This document shows positions 16,424-25,399 of a DNA stretch of 64,000 nt, one piece after another (the first letter of the stretch is position 1; every line of letters starts with the position of its first letter). The position numbers and the translations under genes are program-made. The notes beneath the pieces are model-generated. The model had not been told where the DNA came from. It was given only the letters and a program-made list of their open reading frames with translations, and made no database searches. The stretch is from the NCBI GenBank assembly GCA_964514395.1, contig CAZEQK010000001.1:62001-126000 (forward strand), in the 5' to 3' direction. The stretch is from CAZEQK01 sp964514395 (GTDB taxonomy: Bacteria > Bacillota > Bacilli > Tepidibacillales > Tepidibacillaceae).

Positions 16424-16464
16424 AAATGACATAAGCCTGCTTTTTAGAAAAGCCTATGTCATTT
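16424..16464 (-). terminator. Terminator-like hairpin in the sigK leader
   Basis: AAATGACATA pairs with TATGTCATTT, with an inner GCTTTT/AAAAAGC stem, followed by six T. It is only 25 bases before the sigK start and just after the predicted promoter. It may terminate the upstream lipoprotein transcript, attenuate sigK, or both. Confidence 0.75.
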
Positions 16465-16477
16465 CGAAAACTATTAT

Positions 16478-16507
16478 ATTCTATGCGGATAGGGCTTGTT
16501 ATCGTGC
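16478..16507 (-). promoter_or_regulatory. Predicted sigma-E-type promoter of sigK
   Basis: On the minus strand, GCACGATA (16507-16500), 14 bases, then CATAGAAT (16485-16478). The second box differs by one base from the sigma-E -10 CATACAAT; the first is a partial match. sigK is a sigma-E target in Bacillus subtilis. Confidence 0.5.
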
Positions 16508-16615
16508 CTGATTGTTGAAAACTTTTTAAATTTGTCATCGTTTTGTGCCGCTTATTCACAAAAAAATTTGCGGCGGTTAACTACCAGTTTAAAAATGAGT
16601 ATTCTGTGTAATTGG

Positions 16616-17155
16616 TTACTTTGATTGTGCGGTAATCTGAATATTTACCCCTTCATCTTTATTTTCTTCATCTATATATTCAATCAAAATCGTAATCCCA
16701 TAGCCACCTTTCGTTCCGCTATAGATAGACATACCCTCCATATTCATTCGGCTCGTTTCTGTTGCTCCATCTAATACTTCTTTATAGAAATCCCTTACTT
16801 TTTCTATATCTGTTTTTTTGTGCAACGTTAGCATAAATAATTTACCATCGTTACTAGCCATTCTTGATGCATCCATAATTTCAGCATGACCGATAACTGG
16901 GACTACATCCTTTGGAAAGTCATCTGGTAGACTGTTACCCTCAGAGGATAATTCTGTTGTCCCATCATTCCCTTTGATGACCACTTTATCCCCATCCGTA
17001 CCAATACTTGTTTTTTGACCATTCTCATCCTGAACCTCGATACCTTTGCCATCTAGGTTTATGGTTCCTTGATCTGTTTTTATACTTATCTTGCCACAGC
17101 CTATTATACTTGTCATCATCACTAGCATGATTGCTAGTATTAAAATTTTTTTCAT
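16616..17155 (-). CDS. Lipoprotein of unknown function (179 aa)
   Basis: The signal peptide ends in the lipobox SIIGC, with the cysteine at about residue 20. A repetitive polar stretch follows (strand-turn units rich in DG and TDQG), then a C-terminal domain (LPDDFPKDVVPVIGHAEIMD ... VRDFYKEVLDGA). The stretch DFPKDVVPV resembles small Bacillus lipoproteins with a DFPxxVPxxP motif, but I cannot name the family. ATG at 17155 is preferred, since GGGGAGAGGTG precedes it. It lies between pbpI and sigK. Confidence 0.75.
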   Translation of the reverse strand: MKKILILAIMLVMMTSIIGCGKISIKTDQGTINLDGKGIEVQDENGQKTSIGTDGDKVVIKGNDGTTELSSEGNSLPDDFPKDVVPVIGHAEIMDASRMASNDGKLFMLTLHKKTDIEKVRDFYKEVLDGATETSRMNMEGMSIYSGTKGGYGITILIEYIDEENKDEGVNIQITAQSK

Positions 17156-17290
17156 TCTTACACCTCTCCCCAATCATAATATAGGAATAAAAATATTCTA
17201 TACTAAAAGCATATACAATTAATTTATAATAATTCAGGGAGCAATTCTTTTCTCTTCTTGCTTTTTTTTTATAGCTATCTTGCTAATATA

Positions 17291-17326
17291 AAAATCCCAT
17301 GGTCTCCTAGAAGGAGTGCATGGGAG
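17291..17326 (-). terminator. Intrinsic terminator of pbpI
   Basis: TCCCATG and CATGGGA arms with inner CTCCT/AGGAG pairing, followed on the minus strand by five T. Confidence 0.8.
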
Positions 17327-17332
17327 TCATCA

Positions 17333-19102
17333 CTATTCATTCATTTCCGCCAACCCATCCATGATACCGATAAACACTTTTTTGGCTAACGGATTGCTGG
17401 TTTTGACGTTCTTTACAACTATTGCAATGGCGTATTGAGGATTTTCTGTAGGACCATAGCCAATAAACCACTGGTGATTTCTATCGTTGTTTGTTTCTGC
17501 GGTCCCTGTCTTTCCTGCTATGCTCCACTTCGCTTGCTTTAATAGCTGACCTGTGCCCTCCTTTACCACCTTTTCCATTAAAGCTCTAATTTCTTGAAAG
17601 GTATCACTACTTGCAACCTTTGAATCTGTTTGATGGACAGGAAAATCATAATAGTCTGTACCATTTCGATAAATAACCTTGCTTACTAATCTTGGTTCAT
17701 GAACGATTCCGTTATTTAATATGGTTACGATCAAATTTGCTGCTGCTAGTGGTGAGATCCTCACATCCTGTTGACCAATCGCTGTCCTCATGATAGAACC
17801 CAGGTCATTGATATTCGTATCAGGATGAAAGACTCGATTCGTCTCTTCATTTTCAATTTGGCTAAAGGAATCATTGTTGAAAAACTCTCCCTGCCACCCA
17901 ATCTTACCTACTAAACCAAGTTTTTCTGCATAGGCTTCAATCTTTTCTGGTCCTAATCTTTCTGCTACTTCAGCAAAAACGATATTACAGGAATCTGCAT
18001 ACCCTTCAGCAAAGGTAAGATCCCCATGAACCGTATGACAGGAGAAATGATAGGCTGGAATTACTCCTGAGCAATAGAATTGTTCGTTGGGAGATACGAT
18101 TCCCTCCTGCAAACCAGCAATTGCGATTAATGTTTTAAAGGTGGAGCCTGGTGCAATCACTTGGACTCCTTTATTATTCCAATCGGATGAATTAGGGTCC
18201 AGATGGAGTAAGTCAAAATCTGGTACACTTGCCATCGCTAAAATATCACTATTATCGGGATTTAATACAACAACACTACCATCCTTAATCCCATATTTTT
18301 TAAATTGCTCCTCTGCAATCTGTTGAATTTTTTTATCAATGGTTGTCACTAAGGATAATGGGTAATAGCTATCCTTTTGAAGATTATACTTAGAAGAAAG
18401 TCCATTTAGTGGGTGTCCTTGATTATCCACAAAATAGGCAATCTTCGATTCGCCGATACCCATCAATAATTCTTGAAAGGACATTTCTAGGCCTGACCTA
18501 CCGATTAAGCTATCCTGTTTGAGAATTCCCCGTTCTACATATTTTTGATAATCCGTATTAATCACGTCTGGGGCTTGACCCAAATATCCTAGCACATGCT
18601 TGGCTAGAACCTCATTGTAATTTTGGATGGTATAAGGGATAGCAATTATTCCTGGAATCGCTAATTGATTGACTAGTTCCTCCTGCTGGTCTGTGAGTTC
18701 GATTGGCTTTGTTCCTTGTTTTAAATAGGAAGGGCGATCTAAATCCCTAATCTGTTGATAGAGATCATCTTGGTTGGTATCGATATCCTCTGCTAATTGA
18801 TTAATCTTCTCTCTATTTATCATATCCTTACTAAAGGGAAAGACAATAATGGTCTTTATTTCCTTTTGTTCTAATAAGGAATCCATGTTTCGATCAAAAA
18901 TATTGCCCCTACCTGATGACAAAATGAACTCCTGCTCTCTTTGCTCTACAGAACGCGTCAAAAGATCAATATGTCGATCTGAAAAATCTCTTACCTCTAG
19001 TATTTGAATATCTAACAATCTAACGAATAATACAAACCAGCCAATCACGATTACGATTAATATATGAAACATTCTCCGCTTGTTTTTTGTTGAATTAGTC
19101 AT
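17333..19102 (-). CDS. pbpI: Class B penicillin-binding protein, PbpI-like
   Basis: 589 residues from the ATG at 19102, chosen because GGGGGAGG precedes it. An N-terminal membrane anchor is followed by a PBP dimerisation domain with the class B motif RGNIFDRN, then a transpeptidase domain. Its active-site motifs are all present: SxxK in APGSTFK, SxN in DSCN, and KTGTA. The protein crosslinks peptidoglycan on the outer face of the membrane. Position next to udk fits PbpI of Bacillus subtilis, a spore-septum PBP from memory; greA and yrrS, which lie between them there, are missing. Gene identity is inferred from context. Confidence 0.88.
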   Translation of the reverse strand: MTNSTKNKRRMFHILIVIVIGWFVLFVRLLDIQILEVRDFSDRHIDLLTRSVEQREQEFILSSGRGNIFDRNMDSLLEQKEIKTIIVFPFSKDMINREKINQLAEDIDTNQDDLYQQIRDLDRPSYLKQGTKPIELTDQQEELVNQLAIPGIIAIPYTIQNYNEVLAKHVLGYLGQAPDVINTDYQKYVERGILKQDSLIGRSGLEMSFQELLMGIGESKIAYFVDNQGHPLNGLSSKYNLQKDSYYPLSLVTTIDKKIQQIAEEQFKKYGIKDGSVVVLNPDNSDILAMASVPDFDLLHLDPNSSDWNNKGVQVIAPGSTFKTLIAIAGLQEGIVSPNEQFYCSGVIPAYHFSCHTVHGDLTFAEGYADSCNIVFAEVAERLGPEKIEAYAEKLGLVGKIGWQGEFFNNDSFSQIENEETNRVFHPDTNINDLGSIMRTAIGQQDVRISPLAAANLIVTILNNGIVHEPRLVSKVIYRNGTDYYDFPVHQTDSKVASSDTFQEIRALMEKVVKEGTGQLLKQAKWSIAGKTGTAETNNDRNHQWFIGYGPTENPQYAIAIVVKNVKTSNPLAKKVFIGIMDGLAEMNE

Positions 19103-19119
19103 AGAAACCTCCCCCAAAT

Positions 19120-19140
19120 GATGGTATTACTATCATCGCC
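19120..19140. promoter_or_regulatory. Inverted repeat upstream of pbpI
   Basis: ATGATGGTA/TACTATCAT, nine bases per arm with one mismatch, centred about 28 bases before the pbpI start. It is a possible operator; no regulator can be assigned. Confidence 0.3.
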
Positions 19141-19192
19141 ACGATTTGGGAAAGGTATACAATTCAACAATCCAAAGAAATGAACATAAAAA

Positions 19193-19216
19193 AAACACCT
19201 AAGGTGTTTTTTTTAT
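19193..19216 (-). terminator. Terminator between udk and pbpI
   Basis: AAAACACC/GGTGTTTT stem with a three-base loop and T runs on both sides. It ends the udk transcript. Confidence 0.75.
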
Positions 19217-19286
19217 AGACTTTGAGAAATTAGGTGATTTCTAGATATTGTAACAACAAAGAAATCGGCAGTTTATCAAAGTCTAA
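19215..19286. repeat. Dispersed intergenic repeat R1, copy a
   Basis: Starts TAGACTTTGA and ends TCAAAGTCTA, so its ends are inverted repeats. It contains GAAATCGGCAGTTTATCA, shared in variant form with 50015 and 56844. Its right end overlaps the udk stop codon. Confidence 0.6.
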
Positions 19287-19921
19287 ATTTGCTTGGCTCC
19301 ACGTTCACTTAATATCGTTTTAATCTTTGTCACTAATAAATCAATCGCTACTTTATTTTTACCGCCTTCAGGAATAATGATATCTGCATAACGCTTTGTT
19401 GGTTCGATGAATTGCAGATGCATCGGACGGACCACCGATAAATATTGCTCAATTACCGACTCCATCGTTCTTCCCCTAGAACGGGTATCTCTTATTAATC
19501 TTCTAATGATTCGAACATCAGGGTCTGTATCAACAAATATTTTGATATCCATTAAATTACGTAATCGCCTATCTTCTAAAATTAATATTCCTTCGATGAT
19601 AATTACATCTTTAGGCATTACTCGGATTGTTTCTCTTTTTCTAGTATGAAGCTTATAATCATAAACTGGTTTTTGGATTGGTTTAAAATGTAATAGATTA
19701 TTTAAATGCTCTAAAAAAAGTTCTGTATCAAAGGCAAAGGGATGATCATAATTAGTTTTTACTCGTTCCTCAAATGGAATATCGGATTGATCTTTATAAT
19801 AGGCATCTTGTTCAATCATAAGAACCTCTTGATCAGGGAAACTTTTTAAAATTTGTTTGGAAACAGTTGTCTTACCTGATCCCGTCCCACCGGTCACTCC
19901 GATTACAACGGGTCTTACCAT
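19283..19921 (-). CDS. udk: Uridine kinase
   Basis: 212 residues, normal length. P-loop GVTGGTGSGKTT at the N-terminus, then YYKDQSD and the substrate motif NYDHPFAFD, and the lid sequence RLIRDTRSRGRTMESV. The enzyme phosphorylates uridine and cytidine for pyrimidine salvage in the cytoplasm. It is the last gene of the mltG-yrrM-yrrN-yrrO-udk run, four bases after yrrO. Confidence 0.95.
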   Translation of the reverse strand: MVRPVVIGVTGGTGSGKTTVSKQILKSFPDQEVLMIEQDAYYKDQSDIPFEERVKTNYDHPFAFDTELFLEHLNNLLHFKPIQKPVYDYKLHTRKRETIRVMPKDVIIIEGILILEDRRLRNLMDIKIFVDTDPDVRIIRRLIRDTRSRGRTMESVIEQYLSVVRPMHLQFIEPTKRYADIIIPEGGKNKVAIDLLVTKIKTILSERGAKQI

Positions 19922-19925
19922 AGTT

Positions 19926-21176
19926 CTAATTCTCCTTCCGTATCATATCAAATGGGCTTACTGGTTGATCTACTTTTACTTTTACAATCTGCAATGGATG
20001 TCTTGCTGCATCTACTTCATTTCCTTCGTCATCTTCAATGTGATGAATCGTTTGAATGAATTTGGTGTCTGGGCCAAAGAATTCAACTTCTTGACCAACG
20101 GCAAAATGGTTTCTTTGCTGAATCATTGCGATTTGAGTTTCTTTATCATATTCCAGTACAAGTCCAACAAAATCAAATTTTCTTGCTCTTTGCCCTAAAC
20201 CATAAATTTCGTCTTCGCTACCTGGATGTTGATAGAAGAAGCCCTTTGTTAGTGGTCTATGACTTGCTTTTGCAATCTCATCATCCCACCTTGTATCAAA
20301 GACGTATTTTTCTGGGTCTGCCATATAGCTATCGACAACATGTCTGTATGCATTCACTACTGTTGATACATAATGAATACTCTTCATCCTACCTTCGATT
20401 TTTAAAGAATCAACTCCTGCATTAATCATATCTGGTATGGAGTCAATCATGCACAAATCCTTTGAACCCATTGTATAGGCATCATCATTTTCTGAGAATA
20501 GTGGCAAAGCTTGATCTGTTTCTTCTGCAATCTCTTCAAATAAATCATATTGCCAACGACAGGATTGCGCGCAGCCACCACGGTTAGCATCACGACTTGT
20601 CATATGATTGGATAGCACACAACGACCTGAATAGGAATTACACATTGCACCATGAATAAATGCTTCAATTTCAACATCTACATGCTCTTTAATTTCTCTT
20701 ATTTCCTGTAAGGATACTTCCCTTGCTAGCACAATTCGAGAAATTCCTTCGTCTTTCCAAAATTTCACGGTTTGCCAGTTTGTTGTTGACGCTTGAGTAC
20801 TTAGATGGATTTCCATATCTGGTACCATATTCTTCGCTGTGTAGATGATTGCTGGGTCAGCAACGATGATCGCATCGATTCCTACCTGCTGTAAACCTTT
20901 TAAATATTGATCTAACCCCTTTAAATCATCATTATGGGCAATAATATTGGTAGCAACAAACACCTTAGCACCATGCTGATGGGCAAAATCAACGCCCTTT
21001 GCCATATCTTCAAAGGTAAAATTCCCCGCCTTTGCTCGCAAACCAAATTGTTGTCCACCTATATATACTGCATCTGCACCATAACGTACAGCAAACTCTA
21101 GCTTCTCTATATTACCTGCTGGAGCAAGTATTTCCGGCTTTTTAATCTGAACCTTAGGCTTCATGATGAGACTCAT
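19926..21176 (-). CDS. yrrO: Peptidase U32 family protein, YrrO-type (RlhA/TrhP group)
   Basis: 416 residues. The U32 signature is present in EAFIHGAMCNSYSGRCVLSNHMTSRDANRGGCAQSCRW, given here only by its blocks EAFIHGAMC and GGCAQSC, which carry the Fe-S-type cysteines. A C-terminal domain follows. Related enzymes (TrhP/YrrO and YrrN) hydroxylate tRNA wobble uridine (ho5U) using prephenate. It pairs with the shorter yrrN upstream, and yrrM upstream of both would methylate the product to mo5U. An earlier in-frame ATG (MSLIM) exists; the exact start is uncertain by four codons. Confidence 0.9.
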   Translation of the reverse strand: MSLIMKPKVQIKKPEILAPAGNIEKLEFAVRYGADAVYIGGQQFGLRAKAGNFTFEDMAKGVDFAHQHGAKVFVATNIIAHNDDLKGLDQYLKGLQQVGIDAIIVADPAIIYTAKNMVPDMEIHLSTQASTTNWQTVKFWKDEGISRIVLAREVSLQEIREIKEHVDVEIEAFIHGAMCNSYSGRCVLSNHMTSRDANRGGCAQSCRWQYDLFEEIAEETDQALPLFSENDDAYTMGSKDLCMIDSIPDMINAGVDSLKIEGRMKSIHYVSTVVNAYRHVVDSYMADPEKYVFDTRWDDEIAKASHRPLTKGFFYQHPGSEDEIYGLGQRARKFDFVGLVLEYDKETQIAMIQQRNHFAVGQEVEFFGPDTKFIQTIHHIEDDEGNEVDAARHPLQIVKVKVDQPVSPFDMIRKEN

Positions 21177-21211
21177 CGATATGCCCCGCCTTTCTACTAG
21201 TATATTTGATT

Positions 21212-22135
21212 TTAATAATATTGTTCTTTAAAGTAAAACCCAGTTGTTATAGGTATATTTTTAGGTTGTATGGCCATAATTTTATCTACAAATTCTGATA
21301 CATCCTGATTATCATATGCTTTATCAATCGCTTCACGATACAGCTTTGTCACATTTACTACATAATCTGTATCATGCATGATTCCTTCAATTTTTAAGCT
21401 ATCTATTCCTGCATCAATAAACTTATCCAAGTATTCAATCATAGAAATATCATGATCACTCATAATGTGAGTGCCATGAATATCCTCATAGACTGGATAT
21501 TTTTCATCGGGACGTTTATGCTCCTTAAGAAATAAGCCACCCTCTTTACTTAAATCATCAGTTGTTTTACCAATATGATCTAAATAATCTGAAACTAAGG
21601 TACGTTTTGAATGGAAAATACATGTCATTCCATGAACCTGTACCTGTACTTCTATATCCACATTATTTTTGATAGCTACCACTTCTTCAAAGGAAAGCTC
21701 TCTAGCTAGTATCGCTCTAGTCGAGCCCTTTCTAGCCCAATAATTAACGGTTTCATAGTTTGTCGAAGTCGTTTCTGTATTCCATTGTAATGGGAAACTA
21801 GGTGCAATCTCCTTCACTGTAACCAATACAGCAGGGTCACCATAGACAATCCCATCAATTCCAAATCCTACGATCGCTTTCACATAATCTTCGATACCAA
21901 TTAATGCCTCATTATGCAAAAGCGCATTCATCATCACATAAATTTTTACATTTTTCTTATGGGCGATGTTAACGCTTTGTTCAATCATCTCTAAAGAAAA
22001 ATTCCCAGCTACTCGAAGACCATATTTTTCATGACCAACATTTATTGCATCTGCCCCTGCATCAATTAATTGTTTTACTTCGTTTACATCCTTTGCAGTC
22101 ACTAATAATTCTGGTTTTTTTCTAATTGTCATCAT
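21212..22135 (-). CDS. yrrN: Peptidase U32 family protein, YrrN-type
   Basis: 307 residues, the short partner of the U32 pair. The fold blocks match YrrO (DAINVGHEKYGLRVAGNFS, IVYGDPAVL, SLKIEGIMHD). The cysteine cluster is reduced: QVHGMTCIFHSKRTLVSDY in place of the GGCAQSC region. In Bacillus subtilis YrrN and YrrO act together in tRNA uridine hydroxylation. It overlaps the yrrM stop by one base, so the three genes are coupled. Confidence 0.88.
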   Translation of the reverse strand: MMTIRKKPELLVTAKDVNEVKQLIDAGADAINVGHEKYGLRVAGNFSLEMIEQSVNIAHKKNVKIYVMMNALLHNEALIGIEDYVKAIVGFGIDGIVYGDPAVLVTVKEIAPSFPLQWNTETTSTNYETVNYWARKGSTRAILARELSFEEVVAIKNNVDIEVQVQVHGMTCIFHSKRTLVSDYLDHIGKTTDDLSKEGGLFLKEHKRPDEKYPVYEDIHGTHIMSDHDISMIEYLDKFIDAGIDSLKIEGIMHDTDYVVNVTKLYREAIDKAYDNQDVSEFVDKIMAIQPKNIPITTGFYFKEQYY

Positions 22136-22770
22136 TAATCCTCCGTTTTATAGCAGATAGCTAGTCCGTCACCTATAGGAATAAAGGATGTTTCTACCTT
22201 ATCATGATTAGCAATAAACTGATTAAATTTGCGGATTTTTCTTAGCATTGGCTTTGTTTTAGCAATATTCTCATCGGCTACATAGCCTCGAAAGAGAACG
22301 TTATCAAAAACCAGTACGCCACCTTTTTTTACTAGAGGATACGCCAAATCAAAAAATTCGATGTATTTCCCTTTCGCTGCATCGATAAAAATAAATTCAG
22401 TCTTAGGAAGGGTAGGCAAAATATGAATAGCTTCTCCTTCATGTAAGATAATTCTACTATTCAAACCAGCTTTATCAATATTATATTTTGCTTTTTCAAT
22501 CATCTCTTTTTTTCTTTCAATCGTATGAATCGTGCTATTCGGAAAGGCTTTTGCTAGCCATATGGTTGAAAAACCAATGGCTGTACCAACTTCTATAATC
22601 GTTTTAGGCATGATTGTTTTTAGAAACAGCTCTAAAAGCCGGATGCTTGGGACCTGAATAATCGGTACATCATAATCTAAGCCTTCCTGCTGCAATTCCT
22701 TTAATAAATCATCCTGAATAGGCATCAGATCATTTAAATAATTCTCCACTTCATCATTTATAAAACCCAT
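22135..22770 (-). CDS. trmR: O-methyltransferase, TrmR/YrrM family
   Basis: 211 residues with a class I SAM-binding fold: EVGTAIGFSTIWLA (motif I), TIHTIERKKEM, and FIDAAKGKYIEFF plus VFDNVLFRG, which are typical of the catechol-O-methyltransferase-like group. TrmR (YrrM) of Bacillus subtilis methylates 5-hydroxyuridine in tRNA to 5-methoxyuridine, which fits the yrrN-yrrO genes directly downstream. The start ATG has GAGGTGGG upstream. Confidence 0.92.
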   Translation of the reverse strand: MGFINDEVENYLNDLMPIQDDLLKELQQEGLDYDVPIIQVPSIRLLELFLKTIMPKTIIEVGTAIGFSTIWLAKAFPNSTIHTIERKKEMIEKAKYNIDKAGLNSRIILHEGEAIHILPTLPKTEFIFIDAAKGKYIEFFDLAYPLVKKGGVLVFDNVLFRGYVADENIAKTKPMLRKIRKFNQFIANHDKVETSFIPIGDGLAICYKTED

Positions 22771-22793
22771 TTATTTAACCCACCTCTGAAATC

Positions 22794-23837
22794 TTACCAA
22801 TTCCCCTTTGATTTCAAATTATAATTTTCATGCTGCTGAAATGTTTTGGAGAAATAGTGTTCTCCAGACCCATCCTTTTTCGTTACAAAGAAGAAGTAAT
22901 TTGTTTTAGCAGGAAACACTGATGCTTTTATAGATATGAAGCCTGGATTTGCAATTGGTCCTGGGGGAAGTCCATAATTTACATAGGTATTGTATGGATT
23001 TTTTATTTCTAAATCCTTATCCGTCAGTCTGTCCTTCTGTTTTCCCAAAACAAATTGTACCGTTGCACAGGATTGAAGCATCCATGAATCATGCAATCTA
23101 TTATAAAAGACTCCTGCAACGGTTGGTCGCTCTTTATCAGCCACTACTTCTCGTTCAACGATGGAAGCAAGCGTTACAATTTGGTGCATCGTCATATTAT
23201 TTTCCTTAATCACCTTATCCCATTCTGGATTCCACTCTTTTTGGAATTGGGATAGCATTTTATTAATAATATCTTCTTCTGTCGCTCCTTTTTTTACTAC
23301 ATAGGTATCAGGAAATAAATACCCCTCTAAGCGATAGCCAATATTTTTATTATCTGGTACTTGCTTAAGAAATTCGTAATCAAAATTCCCCTCTTTCACA
23401 AGCTGAAGGAATCGATCCTTATTGACTAAGCCCAGACTTGCTAAACGATCAGCAATTTGCTTGACATTAAAGCCCTCTGGTATGGTGAAACGAGTTGTTT
23501 CAATAATTGCATCACCCTGAATAAGTGTCTGCATGATCGATTTTAGATCCATGCTTTTTGATAATGCAAACTTCCCAGCCTTTAGATCTGCATCATAATG
23601 ATTAAATTCAGAATACATTTTAAACATCAATTGGCTTTTAATTAAATCATTGTTTTTTAATATACCAGCAATCTGATTGGTATTGCTACCTTTTGGAATA
23701 ACAATATCAATTTTTTCAACGAAATTTTTGTCTACTGGATTAAATAAAGAAAAAAGATATAATGTCCCAATGAAGTTTATGACAATAAGAATTCCCATCG
23801 ATATGCCTATATATTTTAATTTTTTATTTACTAACAC
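22794..23837 (-). CDS. mltG: Endolytic murein transglycosylase MltG (YceG-like)
   Basis: 347 residues from a GTG at 23837, chosen because GGGAGGGG lies five bases before it. One N-terminal membrane helix (residues 8-29) is followed by a LysM-like region (IVIPKGSNTNQIAGIL) and the YceG catalytic domain. That domain has LASIVEREV with the catalytic glutamate, and NPYNTYVNYGLPPGPIANPG. The enzyme cuts nascent glycan strands and ends their synthesis at the membrane. Context between ruvX/DUF1292 genes and trmR is conserved in Bacillales. Confidence 0.94.
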   Translation of the reverse strand: MLVNKKLKYIGISMGILIVINFIGTLYLFSLFNPVDKNFVEKIDIVIPKGSNTNQIAGILKNNDLIKSQLMFKMYSEFNHYDADLKAGKFALSKSMDLKSIMQTLIQGDAIIETTRFTIPEGFNVKQIADRLASLGLVNKDRFLQLVKEGNFDYEFLKQVPDNKNIGYRLEGYLFPDTYVVKKGATEEDIINKMLSQFQKEWNPEWDKVIKENNMTMHQIVTLASIVEREVVADKERPTVAGVFYNRLHDSWMLQSCATVQFVLGKQKDRLTDKDLEIKNPYNTYVNYGLPPGPIANPGFISIKASVFPAKTNYFFFVTKKDGSGEHYFSKTFQQHENYNLKSKGNW

Positions 23838-23957
23838 ATAGTCCCCTCCCAAGGATTAATCTTTGTTAAGCAGTAAGTTTCACTATATATCTTTGTCCTA
23901 ACAAAAACTATACTAGGAATATATATTTTATATCCTTTATAAATTAGCACAATTCGA

Positions 23958-23995
23958 CAAAAAAAACAATGAGAGAAGGATATCCGACTCTCATT
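23958..23995 (-). terminator. Terminator after the DUF1292 pair
   Basis: AATGAGAG/CTCTCATT stem, then eight T on the minus strand. It separates the ruvX-DUF1292 genes from mltG. Confidence 0.8.
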
Positions 23996-24004
23996 CGTAA
24001 TTGT

Positions 24005-24298
24005 TTATTCTGTTGATAATGACCATTCATCAAATAGCTCTACTGCACTTTCCCATTCGTCATCGTCATCGATTGTTATTAAATCTAATGCTCCATCGAC
24101 ATCCTTGACTACCTCTAAAACCTCAATATCATTTACTTCATTATTCTTCTCTTGAAAATAAGCATAATGTTTACCGTCTGCAACTAACTCAAGTATTAAA
24201 TGAAAAACATAATCCTTCCCTTCTTCATCAGAAAGGGTGATTTCAGCGCCATACTGCTCATTTAATATATTTGTCGTTTTTATATCCATACTTTTCAC
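24005..24298 (-). CDS. DUF1292 protein, second copy
   Basis: 97 residues, strongly acidic, with the DUF1292 layout: ITLSDEEGKDYVFHLILELV, then HYAYFQ, then a terminal acidic helix (DDDDEWESAVELFDEW). Function is unknown; the family travels with ruvX and ireB. It is a diverged tandem paralogue of the gene just upstream (eight bases apart). Bacillus subtilis has one copy (yrzB) at this place. Confidence 0.85.
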   Translation of the reverse strand: MKSMDIKTTNILNEQYGAEITLSDEEGKDYVFHLILELVADGKHYAYFQEKNNEVNDIEVLEVVKDVDGALDLITIDDDDEWESAVELFDEWSLSTE

Positions 24299-24306
24299 CT
24301 ATACTC

Positions 24307-24591
24307 CTATACCTCAAATTCATGATTTAAAGTATTAAATACCTCTTCAACCATGTCCCATTCTTTATCATCATCAATGGTCTCCAATTTCAATCCATCT
24401 TGGTCCTCTTCATACCTAAAAGCAAGTACCTCTGCTTCTTCCTCATCATTGTCAAAATCAGTAGGAACGACTAAGATATAATTCTTGCCTTCATGTTCAA
24501 ACTCATAAATCACTTCAAACTTATCCTCATTACCCTCTTCATTTGTTATGTAAATATAATCATTTTGATCTTCTTCTATCATTATTCTCAC
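24307..24591 (-). CDS. yrzB: DUF1292 protein, YrzB-like
   Basis: 94 residues, acidic, with YIYITNEEGNEDKFEVIYEF and a C-terminal DDDKEWDMVEEVF. Its start overlaps the ruvX stop by four bases, so it is coupled to ruvX. Position matches yrzB. Function is not known to me. Confidence 0.88.
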   Translation of the reverse strand: MRIMIEEDQNDYIYITNEEGNEDKFEVIYEFEHEGKNYILVVPTDFDNDEEEAEVLAFRYEEDQDGLKLETIDDDKEWDMVEEVFNTLNHEFEV

Positions 24592-24998
24592 CTCTTAAAG
24601 TCTAGGTAGCCCTGTAATATTAACATGGCAGCCATTTTATCAATAACTTTTTTTCTTTTTTTTCTGCTGACATCGGCAGCGATAAGTGTTCTTTCCGCTG
24701 ATACCGTAGTCAGTCTTTCATCCCAAAAAACAATCTTCAGCTTGAAAGTCTGCTCCATTTTTTTTGCAAATGCTTTAATTATTTCCGCCCTAGGACCAAT
24801 TGTTCCGTTCATATTCTTGGGCAATCCTACCACAATTTGATCTACGTCATTGGCATCGATAATCTCTGATAAACGCTTTAGATCTGAATCTACATTGGTG
24901 CGTCGTATGACTTCTAAGCCTTGAGCTGTAAAACCTAATTCGTCGCTTAGAGCTACACCTATCGTTTTATCACCAACGTCTAATCCCATTATTCGCAT
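24588..24998 (-). CDS. ruvX: RuvX/YqgF-family RNase H-fold nuclease
   Basis: 136 residues, standard length. The RNase H fold starts with GLDVGDKTIGVALSDELG, continues VVGLPKNMNG, and has FWDERLTTVSAER and KKRKKVIDKMAAMLILQGYLD at the end. Family members take part in 16S rRNA 5' end maturation and resemble Holliday junction resolvases. The gene lies between ireB and the DUF1292 pair, the usual Bacillales order. Confidence 0.93.
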   Translation of the reverse strand: MRIMGLDVGDKTIGVALSDELGFTAQGLEVIRRTNVDSDLKRLSEIIDANDVDQIVVGLPKNMNGTIGPRAEIIKAFAKKMEQTFKLKIVFWDERLTTVSAERTLIAADVSRKKRKKVIDKMAAMLILQGYLDFKR

Positions 24999-25060
24999 AC
25001 ATTACCTCATTCATTCATCACCTGTTTAGATGATCATTTTTAATTCGTCATTACAGAATA

Positions 25061-25086
25061 AAAAGGGGATGCAGCATCCCCTTTTA
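25061..25086 (-). terminator. Terminator after ireB
   Basis: Palindrome AAAAGGGGATG/CATCCCCTTTT, followed by TATT on the minus strand. It ends the alaS-ireB unit. Confidence 0.75.
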
Positions 25087-25092
25087 TGATCC

Positions 25093-25356
25093 TTACTCAT
25101 GGTGTTGTTTAAGGTATGATTTGACTAATTCCTCGATGAGTTCATCCCGCTCTATTTTGCGAATGACATTCCTAGCATTATTATGTCTTGGAATATATGC
25201 GGGATCACCTGACAATAAATACCCTACTATTTGATTTATTGGATTGTATCCTTTTTCCTTTAAAGCTTCATATACAACAAATAACACGTCTTTTGGTTCC
25301 GTTTCAACTTCTTCAGACCTCACATTAAATTTCATGGTATGATCCATCGAGTTCAT
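25093..25356 (-). CDS. ireB: IreB family regulatory phosphoprotein (UPF0297, YrzL)
   Basis: 87 residues with the family blocks TMKFNVRSEE, ALKEKGYNPINQIVGYLLSGDPAYI, and PRHNNARNVIRKIERDELIEELV. In Enterococcus, IreB is phosphorylated by the kinase IreK and affects cephalosporin resistance. The gene is 43 bases downstream of alaS and part of its conserved neighbourhood. Confidence 0.93.
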   Translation of the reverse strand: MNSMDHTMKFNVRSEEVETEPKDVLFVVYEALKEKGYNPINQIVGYLLSGDPAYIPRHNNARNVIRKIERDELIEELVKSYLKQHHE

Positions 25357-25399
25357 TCACAACACCTCTTTCATGAAAAGAAAATATGTTTGTTTGTCC

